From CBDUUP01 sp965370435 (GTDB lineage: Bacteria > Chloroflexota > Anaerolineae > Anaerolineales > UBA11579): a DNA stretch of 13,257 nt. The notes beneath the pieces are model-generated. The model was not told where the DNA came from and did not search any database. It saw only the letters and a list, made by a program, of their open reading frames with translations. This document shows, piece after piece, positions 7,221 through 13,257 of the stretch; position 1 is the stretch's first letter, and the number at the start of each line of letters is the position of its first letter. A program made the translations under genes and the position numbers. The stretch is taken from contig CBDUUP010000091.1 in the NCBI GenBank assembly GCA_965370435.1, positions 1 to 13,257 on the forward strand. The letters run 5' to 3'.

Positions 7221-7391
7221 TGGATAATAGTGAATGGTGAATAGATGATGCACAACATTTTGCATCACCAAATTTATTAATGCTAGATCAGATGGTTTCT
7301 GACAAGTATCCGAATTATGATTTCGCAATCCGTTATCAGTGAACAGATTGATATGTTCCTTGCTAGGCGCTATTATCCATTCACCATTCAC
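7221..7391. repeat. Inverted pair of heptamer arrays flanking about 120 bp
   Basis: The left array (7221-7248) reads as heptamers tggataa, tagtgaa, tggtgaa, tagatga. The right array (7371-7391) reads tattatc, cattcac, cattcac. Their orientations are opposite: the 13-mer gtgaatggtgaat at 7230-7242 is the exact reverse complement of 7379-7391, and ggataatag at 7222-7230 is the exact reverse complement of 7370-7378, though the two blocks are in swapped order. The right array ends one base beyond the stop of the giant gene. It could be a degenerate miniature element or paired arrays that fold together in RNA. Confidence 0.6.
7246..7267. other. Small stem-loop in the 7198-7392 spacer
   Basis: The arms tgatgca (7246-7252) and tgcatca (7261-7267) are perfect reverse complements around an 8-nt loop. 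On the transcribed minus strand the stem extends through one G-U and one G-C pair to about 9 bp. It lies about 50 nt before the start of the 815-residue DUF2298 gene. There is no T-run, so it is not an intrinsic terminator. Confidence 0.4.
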
Positions 7392-7392
7392 T

Positions 7393-10300
7393 TTAACGAA
7401 TCACCTCGTAGATCACCATGTCGCCATAGCGGAAGACCTCCCGCCAGAGGATGCCATCGAGGGCTTCAAACTTATCCAGGCCGGGGCCGGGATAGGCGGC
7501 CCGTTCCAACTGGCCCAGGACGATGTAGCTGACCTCGTATTTATCCAGGAAGGCGCGGGCGGCTTCGGCGCTTTCGGTCTGGTAAAACTCGGGGACCTCA
7601 GTCCCCCAACGATCCGTGATCCAAGTATGAGCAATGGGGTTGGTGCGCTGCTGGCGCTGGTGCCAGTTCCAGCCGATGACGCTGGGATTGCCGGTGTAGA
7701 TGGCGAAGCGGGAACCCCAGTGATATTCACCAGTGGTGGCCTCCACGAACACCGGAGATCCGATCACGTTATCCTGCACCCAGCGGATGGCGTAGTAATC
7801 CTGGATCAGGTCGAGTTGGGCGTCGTAATCGTGGGTGATGCCATTTATCATGTAGGCCATACCGTCCAGGGTGAGGGGAGCATCAGCCCAGACTCGATCA
7901 ACGATTTTGGCGTAGGTCGCTGTCAGGGGGAACAAGGCTGTACAGGCCACCAGGAACGCCAGAGCGACCCGCCAGGCATTCCGCCAACGGGGCAGCCATT
8001 GGGGCATTTCACTTAACAGCCAGCCCAACCCCGCCGCCGAACTGACCGCGAATAACGTCCAGGTTTGCAGATAGAATTTAAAGACCGTGTTCATGCGGCC
8101 CACGTCGTCCGCCAGGGTGACCACTTCAACCATCATGGTCAGCGTCAGGCCGGTGCCCACCAGGAAGAGGACAAAACGCTTGGCCTCAGGAATGCCGGGG
8201 CGCAGGAGCAACACACCGGCCCAGGCCGCCAACGGCAAGGCGATCAAGAATATCGGCGCAGGGCCAATGACAGTATCCACGGACGGATCTACCACCTCCC
8301 CAAACGTGGGGAGGCCGACAAATGCCATAAGGAAGGTCGCCGCCAGCAGCAACACCACCACCGCCAAGATAAAACCTTTATACGGCTCCAACTTGCGCAA
8401 TGCGGAGAGGGGGGTGGCAGCCAGCCATTGGCGAGTCTCCCAGAGCATCCAGGACACCAGCACGAACAAGAACAAGCCCCAATGGCCCAGATAAGCGCCA
8501 ATGGGGGTATGGAACTTAAACCAGGGCCGGACGCCGACCGAACGCGAATACCAGGCCGCGTAGGGTTGGAAGAGGGCGATAGACAATGCCACTAAGCCAG
8601 CAACGCCCCCTGCCACAACAAGCAGGCGTCGAACCGCAGCGGGGAAAACCGACAACCAACTTGACTTTATCCGATCATAGTTCCGCCAGAGAGCATACCC
8701 CAGCGCCACGACGCCCAAGCCCAGATAAGTGGGCATATCCCAGGTATTGGTGGGGCGCAGAACGCCGATCGCCATGCCGCCGATCAGGAAGCCCGACAAC
8801 GTTCCGACCCAGCCGCGCCACCGGCCGCGGGCCAGGGCAACCGATAACGCCCAGGCCAGGGCGACCAGCGCGATGGGCAAGGCATACAGGTGGGCGTGCG
8901 GGTCGGCGTATATGACGGTGAAATAGGGGAACTCCGTGATGGGTTGGGTATCGCCCGGCATGGAGGGAATTATCCGGCTGGGGTTCCAGTACCAATCGGC
9001 GGTAGCATATGGAAGCTTGGCTCCATTGGCCAACGCCTCAAACAGGCCCCGCAGGGTCCAAATCGCGCGGGAGAACACATTGCCATCCCCCAGCGCCATC
9101 CCTTCAGGCAAGCCCAATTTCTGGTAGCCATCCAGGATCATTTTCACAGTGCCCAGATTTCCCAGCACCGCCATTCCCAGCGCGCCGGACAGCCCCACCA
9201 GCCAGGGCGCAACCCGGCGGACCGGCGGGGCATCGCCGCTTTCATCTTCAGGGTCGGGAACGCGGGGGAATGCGGCTTGGAACAGATTCCAGGCCACCGA
9301 GAAAGCTCCCATAGCGATCATCATGAACAAGGTTGGCAGGATCAGGTTATAGGCGAAGGCGGGGACGAACCCCAGCAATTTGACCAGCGCGCCCACGAAC
9401 ACAAAGCCGTAGTAATAATAATGGATGTACCCCCCCGAGAACCAGGGGTCAAAAGGTGGGAAAGAAGTGCTCTTCAGCACTGCGTTGAAATAGGCGAAGT
9501 CCATGGGCTTCTCGCCGCCCTTCCAGGGGTGCCAAAGGTCGGGGTTGCCCAGGCGAACCAGGAGGTTGAACAGGAAGAAGGCCAGCATCAGCCCTTCGAT
9601 CATGAGGAAGTAACGCTTCTTCTCTTTCCATTCCTGGGCCAGTTCGTTGCGCTGCCAATAGGCCAGCAAAGCGCTGACGACGATCATAATGCCCAACACC
9701 ACCGCGATGGCCAGGCGGCTGAAGGTCAAGCCCACCGAACCGGACAACCAGCTAAAATAGGACAGCGTAAGCAATCCCACCGTGCGAGCCAGGGGATAGC
9801 CGCGGTCGGATAAACCGGGGAAGGCCAATCGCACCAGGGGATAGGCGATCAACCCCAACAGGGCCACGCATAAATACCAGAAGATGACCCCCAACGGCTG
9901 GAAGCTGTTGAAGATGGCATTCGGGTTGAAGAGTTCCGACCAGGTGCCTCCGGCGCGCTGCTCCGCCAGACGGTCGGGAGTCAGCAGCAGGTCGGGGGCC
10001 TCTTCGGCGGCATCGCCGCTGAGGTCCACCGCGCCCAGGAGCGCCCTCACGTAGACCGGGTCATAATCATCGGTCTTCTGGAAGATAAAGACCTTGGGGT
10101 GGTCGTACACGGTGAAGGCTTCTTCAGAGAACTGGTCGTTGATCTCGAAAGGGCCTATGCTGGGATGGGAGGTGAAGGTTTGGATCAGCTCAAAACCCAG
10201 ATCGCCCTGGAAATCGCCCGGTTCGGCCACGTTGTAGCACCATTCGATCTCTTTGTCTTCCGGGCAGCCGATCAGACTGCGATAATAGGCGATGTTGAGG

Positions 10301-12816
10301 GCATAGCGGTCGGGCAGGCGGGAGGTGCTGCCCCATTGGCGGCTGGAGGAGATGTAGACGTAGTCGGCTTTGTCCAAATTATCCAGGAAGATCACCAGTT
10401 TATTGGTGTCGTCGGGCCAGTACATCTCGAAGCCCAGGTCACCGGCGTACAACCCGCCAAAGCCATCATACTCAAACATACGCCGGGGTAGGGGGTCGTC
10501 CCAGGCGGTTTGCTGGGCCGCCGCGCTGCCGGTGATGTCTATCACGCCGTGTACAGATTCCAATGAGATGATGATCACATACCGCTCCCCTTCAATCAGT
10601 TGGACGGGTTCATCGAAGGTGAAGGTATAGCCTGAACCTAGGGGACTCTCCGAGTTCGAGAATTCGGATTTGACCGTGGCAGACCCCAGCGGAGTTTGGT
10701 CATCCAGGGAGCGGGAGATCGCCAACTGGAGCGTCTTTAGATCCGACCACCCGCTCTGGTCCACCACGTGGGGCAGATAGACCTCCGTCACTTCTCCGGT
10801 CATACGGGCGACGAAAATATTATCAAATGGGTCGCCGGTGCGGATCAGGCTGCTCGAACGGAAAGGTACAAGCTGTTGGTAATAGCCTTCATCAGTCTGG
10901 AGTTGTATGTTGATGGTCGCGCTATCAGTGATCTTGATCTCGCCATCCTCGGATAACAGCGTGAAGACAATCACATACTTCTCCCCTTCAAGCAGTTGAA
11001 TTGGTTCATCAAAGGTGAAATAATAACCTGATCCTATGGGATTCTCCAAGCTTGAGAATTCGGATTCGACCGTGGCGGTTCCCAGAGGGGTCGAATCTTC
11101 CAGGGAGCTGGAGATCGTCACTTGGAGTACCTTCAATCCCTCCCCCTCGCTCCGGTCAACCACGTGGGCCAGATAGACTTCCTTCACTTCTCCGGTCTTC
11201 TCGGCCTCGAAAATAGTATCGTAGGGATCATCGGTGCGGATCAAGGTACTTGAATTAATAGTGACAAGCTGTTTGTGGAGGTTCTCCTCCGTTTGGAGGT
11301 GTAAATTGATGGCCGCGGGGACGTTTTCGTAGATCCACTGGGTGGCTTCAATGCGGGTTATGGGGCGGGTGTAGATGCGGGTGAAGGCGAAGGCATAGGC
11401 AAAGGTAGCCAGCAACACCCCCGCGCCGACCACACCGGCCAATATCTGGACTAGGCGTTTAACGTTTTCACGTTGAACGTTCAAACGTGCAACGCTGAAG
11501 ACCGCCCAGGCTGCGAAGACCGCCAGGAGGGGATAGATGGGCATCTGGTAGCGCATGGTGGGGTTGAAGAGGGAGGACTGCCAGAGGAAGTACAAGGCCG
11601 TCCAACTCCACAGGACCAGGTGCTTTTTCTCGCCCAGGAGGATGCGCCAGCCCGCCCACAGGAAACCCACCCAGGCCAGGATGCCCAGGGGCAATCCCAG
11701 CCCCCAGGTTATCATGTTCTGTCCAGAGAACCAGAAGGGGCGGTTCTCCCACTGCACGGAGGGCGGGAACCAGCCTCCCGGTTGGTTCTGGCCCGCCAAT
11801 GTCTTGAGGCTTTCTATCCACACCGGGTTGAGCTTGAGGCCGAAGAAGCCGGGGCCGGCGAAGGCATAGGGCTGGGCGATGCGGAAGATCAGCAGGCTGG
11901 TGAAGGCGGCTACAAACAGGTAGCCGACCCCTTCGGTCCAGCGCGTCTTGCGATCCGGGTGAGAGACAAGGTACAGGCGGACGTAGACGGCAATTGGTAA
12001 GGTGATGGCGACCGGGGCGGCGTTGATCTTGGAGGCCACTGCCATGCCCAGGGCCACCCCGAACATTATGCTGTCGAGCAAGAAGGGCAAATCGAAGATA
12101 CGGCGGAATTTATCGAATACTTCCTGGAATTCGACCGGCAGGAGGGCCTCTCCTTCGCTCTCAGTTCCCGCGGCTATTTCCGCCTCCTCGTCCGCGGGCG
12201 GACTCATGGCAGGAGGTTCACTCTCCTTCGGTTTCCCCGTGGCGATCCGCACGGCATAATAGACCGCCAGGACCGCGAAGAAGGTCATAAAGGTGTCTTC
12301 TTTAAAGAAGTGGGAGAGCTGAATGGGCAGCACGGCGAAGGCGTAGAAAGCCGCCGCCAACACACCCACCCGCCGCTTGAACAAGCGGGTGGCGATCAAA
12401 TACACCAGTCCCACCGTCATCAGGTCAAAGGTGGCCGAGAGCGGCCGCCCCACGAATCGGATGTCTCCATAGCCGATCTGGCCCACCCATTCGCCCACGT
12501 AGCGCACCAGGAAAATGGGGAAGGTGCCGTAGACGAAGAATCTGTAGTTGGGATAATTGGTGGGGTTCAGAACCGAGGTCTCGGTGTTGAAATATTCGCT
12601 GATTGACCCCACCGGCTGTATCTCTGATTCCACTTGGGCCAGGAAACGCTCATCGGGATGCAGGTACTCGCCCTGGTCCCAGTCCATGTTCATGAAACGG
12701 AAATAAGCTCCGGCCAGGAACACCAACAGCAAGAGGATGTCAAGTATGGGGAAGGGCCTCTTGGGAGAGGGCGCTTGATCGGAAGTGAGTTCAGGTTTGT
12801 CAGTCTGTATTGCCAT
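7393..12816 (-). CDS. Giant GT39–DUF2298 fusion membrane protein with duplicated inserted domain
   Basis: This 1807-residue protein has three parts. Residues 1 to about 500 are a GT-C/PMT-type glycosyltransferase: a membrane segment near 24-40, H53-P-D55-E56-R with the typical first-loop Asp-Glu, Y-G-T-F-P and A-S-K-I-N-A-A stretches, and an acidic cytosolic-type loop (195 to about 230). The outer domain starts at W494-I-Y-E-N-V-P, is interrupted by two 132-residue repeats (503-634 and 635-766), and resumes at W772-D-D-P-L-P with Y-I-S-S-S-R and R-L-P-D-R-Y. From about 965 a full DUF2298 domain follows, with Y1133-Y-Y-Y-G1137, D1305-P-H-A-H1309, N-T-W-D-M-P-T-Y, N-T-V-F-K-F-Y-L-Q-T-W and a soluble C-terminal domain. 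It likely acts at the outer membrane face on lipid-linked sugars; the substrate is unknown. Start ATG at 12816 has a weak, distant AGGA. It lies 29 bp after the upstream gene and may share its transcript. Confidence 0.85.
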   Translation of the reverse strand: MAIQTDKPELTSDQAPSPKRPFPILDILLLLVFLAGAYFRFMNMDWDQGEYLHPDERFLAQVESEIQPVGSISEYFNTETSVLNPTNYPNYRFFVYGTFPIFLVRYVGEWVGQIGYGDIRFVGRPLSATFDLMTVGLVYLIATRLFKRRVGVLAAAFYAFAVLPIQLSHFFKEDTFMTFFAVLAVYYAVRIATGKPKESEPPAMSPPADEEAEIAAGTESEGEALLPVEFQEVFDKFRRIFDLPFLLDSIMFGVALGMAVASKINAAPVAITLPIAVYVRLYLVSHPDRKTRWTEGVGYLFVAAFTSLLIFRIAQPYAFAGPGFFGLKLNPVWIESLKTLAGQNQPGGWFPPSVQWENRPFWFSGQNMITWGLGLPLGILAWVGFLWAGWRILLGEKKHLVLWSWTALYFLWQSSLFNPTMRYQMPIYPLLAVFAAWAVFSVARLNVQRENVKRLVQILAGVVGAGVLLATFAYAFAFTRIYTRPITRIEATQWIYENVPAAINLHLQTEENLHKQLVTINSSTLIRTDDPYDTIFEAEKTGEVKEVYLAHVVDRSEGEGLKVLQVTISSSLEDSTPLGTATVESEFSSLENPIGSGYYFTFDEPIQLLEGEKYVIVFTLLSEDGEIKITDSATINIQLQTDEGYYQQLVPFRSSSLIRTGDPFDNIFVARMTGEVTEVYLPHVVDQSGWSDLKTLQLAISRSLDDQTPLGSATVKSEFSNSESPLGSGYTFTFDEPVQLIEGERYVIIISLESVHGVIDITGSAAAQQTAWDDPLPRRMFEYDGFGGLYAGDLGFEMYWPDDTNKLVIFLDNLDKADYVYISSSRQWGSTSRLPDRYALNIAYYRSLIGCPEDKEIEWCYNVAEPGDFQGDLGFELIQTFTSHPSIGPFEINDQFSEEAFTVYDHPKVFIFQKTDDYDPVYVRALLGAVDLSGDAAEEAPDLLLTPDRLAEQRAGGTWSELFNPNAIFNSFQPLGVIFWYLCVALLGLIAYPLVRLAFPGLSDRGYPLARTVGLLTLSYFSWLSGSVGLTFSRLAIAVVLGIMIVVSALLAYWQRNELAQEWKEKKRYFLMIEGLMLAFFLFNLLVRLGNPDLWHPWKGGEKPMDFAYFNAVLKSTSFPPFDPWFSGGYIHYYYYGFVFVGALVKLLGFVPAFAYNLILPTLFMMIAMGAFSVAWNLFQAAFPRVPDPEDESGDAPPVRRVAPWLVGLSGALGMAVLGNLGTVKMILDGYQKLGLPEGMALGDGNVFSRAIWTLRGLFEALANGAKLPYATADWYWNPSRIIPSMPGDTQPITEFPYFTVIYADPHAHLYALPIALVALAWALSVALARGRWRGWVGTLSGFLIGGMAIGVLRPTNTWDMPTYLGLGVVALGYALWRNYDRIKSSWLSVFPAAVRRLLVVAGGVAGLVALSIALFQPYAAWYSRSVGVRPWFKFHTPIGAYLGHWGLFLFVLVSWMLWETRQWLAATPLSALRKLEPYKGFILAVVVLLLAATFLMAFVGLPTFGEVVDPSVDTVIGPAPIFLIALPLAAWAGVLLLRPGIPEAKRFVLFLVGTGLTLTMMVEVVTLADDVGRMNTVFKFYLQTWTLFAVSSAAGLGWLLSEMPQWLPRWRNAWRVALAFLVACTALFPLTATYAKIVDRVWADAPLTLDGMAYMINGITHDYDAQLDLIQDYYAIRWVQDNVIGSPVFVEATTGEYHWGSRFAIYTGNPSVIGWNWHQRQQRTNPIAHTWITDRWGTEVPEFYQTESAEAARAFLDKYEVSYIVLGQLERAAYPGPGLDKFEALDGILWREVFRYGDMVIYEVIR
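10519..10914 (-). repeat. Second copy of the inserted 132-residue domain
   Basis: This stretch encodes residues 635-766 of the giant protein. It aligns with residues 503-634 over 132 positions without a gap, with 82 identical residues (62%). Shared landmarks are S-L-I-R-T, G-E-V-x-E-V-Y-L, T-P-L-G, F-T-F-D-E-P and L-x-E-G-E-x-Y-V-I. Alternating hydrophobic residues and Gly/Asn turns suggest a beta-sandwich facing the outside. I do not recognise the family; a sugar-binding or adhesive module is a guess. Confidence 0.85.
10915..11310 (-). repeat. First copy of the inserted 132-residue domain
   Basis: This stretch encodes residues 503-634 of the giant protein, head-to-tail with the second copy and without a linker. 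By hand count 178 of 360 bases (49%) in 10921-11280 are G or C, against 108 of 180 (60%) in sampled glycosyltransferase sequence at 11521-11640 and 11701-11760. The lower value fits later acquisition of the domain, though soluble and membrane-spanning parts also differ in codon content. Confidence 0.85.
11458..11494. repeat. Degenerate 7-8 bp tandem repeats inside the giant gene
   Basis: The plus strand reads tttaacg, ttttcacg, ttgaacg, ttcaaacg, tgcaacg in tandem, each unit ending in ACG. On the coding strand it specifies the hydrophilic loop A-R-L-N-V-Q-R-E-N-V-K-R between two membrane segments. It resembles the low-complexity arrays found in the spacers of this window but lies within a reading frame that it does not break. 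Confidence 0.5.
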
Positions 12817-12845
12817 AAGTCAATTTGATCCTGATTGTAGTAGTA

Positions 12846-13257
12846 TTATCGCTCAATTCGATACCACCAAGTATACGAATATTCTTCAAATGTGAATGTC
12901 GCCAAGTGGTAACCCGTCCCAGCGGCACCTTGCCAACACATTCTTATCGGTGGCGCCGAACTTCCAATCTCATTATCTTGGTCATCTATCCTAACCACCG
13001 CTATAACAGGGCCAACATACCTTGCGGAGATCTGTTGAATATTCTGATCGTCGAGAATTACAGATGAAGAGGCAACAACGAAATCATAATCCCAGAAATC
13101 TCCTATTTCAAATAATTCATAGGTGTTGAGAAGCACACAAACGTGTTCCAAAGCAGGGCAGAAGAGATCGCCATCAATATAAATGATTACTAAGCCATCC
13201 TCGGTGAATTCTGGCTGAAGACACTCTTCTTGCTCAAATGGTCGTACCGTTACGCCT
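12846..13257 (-). CDS. 3' part of an unrecognised gene, cut by the window edge
   Basis: The frame stays open from the right edge to a TAA at 12848-12846, giving at least 136 residues; the N-terminus lies outside the window. A TTG at 13151 is in frame, but coding-like sequence continues upstream of it (Q-P-E-F-T-E-D-G, then I-I-Y-I-D-G-D-L-F-C), so it is not the true start. The visible part is soluble and rich in beta-forming and aromatic residues, with three or more cysteines and an end Y-T-W-W-Y-R-I-E-R. The alternation suggests a secreted or extracytoplasmic beta-rich domain. I recognise no family. It is AT-richer than the giant gene 29 bp downstream, with which it may be co-transcribed. 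Confidence 0.6.
   Translation of the reverse strand, partial: GVTVRPFEQEECLQPEFTEDGLVIIYIDGDLFCPALEHVCVLLNTYELFEIGDFWDYDFVVASSSVILDDQNIQQISARYVGPVIAVVRIDDQDNEIGSSAPPIRMCWQGAAGTGYHLATFTFEEYSYTWWYRIER

Larger units (their letters stand above)
7198..7392. other. AT-rich spacer between the two DUF2298 genes
   Basis: This 195-bp spacer is the longest non-coding stretch. It is clearly AT-rich (20 of 60 bases G or C in 7261-7320). It holds heptamer arrays in opposite orientation near both ends and a small stem-loop inside. On the minus strand a TTGTCA resembles a -35 box, but no good -10 follows at the right distance, so I do not call a promoter. I see no intrinsic terminator after the giant gene. 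Confidence 0.6.

Noticed and set aside
7194..7391. Possible 65-residue minus-strand gene in the spacer between the DUF2298 genes
   Set aside because: It runs through heptamer repeats and AT-rich DNA, has no ribosome binding site I can see, and shows no domain-like sequence.
8890..9813. Long plus-strand open frame opposite the DUF2298 part of the giant gene
   Set aside because: It is rich in Gln, Gly, Pro, Glu and His, as expected when hydrophobic GC-rich codons are read on the opposite strand. It has no domain, and the minus-strand frame is clearly coding. The same holds for plus-strand frames at 3840-4616, 5851-6477, 7339-8016 and 8065-8595.
12820..12850. Promoter directly before the giant gene (GATAAT on the minus strand)
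   Set aside because: The hexamer overlaps the end of the upstream gene and no acceptable -35 sequence lies at 16-18 bp, so the match could be chance.
12846..13151. A complete 101-residue gene starting at a TTG at 13151
   Set aside because: The frame continues open and protein-like to the window edge, so the TTG is an internal leucine codon and the gene is truncated by the window.

Overview
The window looks like chromosomal DNA of a Chloroflexota bacterium, probably Anaerolineae or a near relative. This is an inference from protein families, not from a marker gene. It rests on two Chlor_Arch_YYY (DUF2298, TIGR03662) membrane proteins beside an Agl23-like (TIGR03663-type) GT-C protein, a lipoprotein with a long Thr/Pro stalk and a C-x-L-P-C-W-W-G motif, and a moderately GC-rich coding core with AT-richer edges. 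All recognisable genes lie on the minus strand, so transcription runs from high to low coordinates.

Layout in the direction of transcription. (1) At the right edge is the 3' part of an unrecognised gene (12846-13257, open to the edge). (2) 29 bp later comes a giant gene for an 1807-residue membrane protein (7393-12816). It has an N-terminal GT39/PMT-type glycosyltransferase, a tandem pair of 132-residue domains inserted in the glycosyltransferase's outer domain, and a complete DUF2298 domain. (3) A 195-bp AT-rich spacer bordered by inverted heptamer arrays follows. (4) Next are a stand-alone 815-residue DUF2298 protein (4750-7197) and (5) a 671-residue Agl23-like GT-C protein (2673-4688). (6) A possible 30-codon ORF then bridges exactly to (7) cmk, cytidylate kinase (1897-2583). 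(8) An inverted array of 9-bp repeats separates cmk from (9) a PlsC-type acyltransferase (1103-1807). (10) A secreted lipoprotein gene with its own likely promoter ends the window (3-977).

How the genes work together. The two DUF2298 proteins and the GT-C partner probably form a cell-envelope glycosylation module that uses lipid-linked sugars at the outer face of the membrane. The locus carries the same GT + YYY pair once as a fusion and once as two adjacent genes, which argues for a physical complex. The biochemical function of DUF2298 is not known to me. cmk and plsC are housekeeping genes for CMP recycling and phospholipid synthesis, in a neighbourhood also seen in Firmicutes.

There is no gene-free stretch over 300 bases; the longest spacer is 7198-7392. 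I saw no rRNA, tRNA, CRISPR, transposase or convincing intrinsic terminator. The most interesting material is the duplicated domain insertion, the fused-plus-split arrangement, and recurring short tandem repeats with 7-9 bp units.
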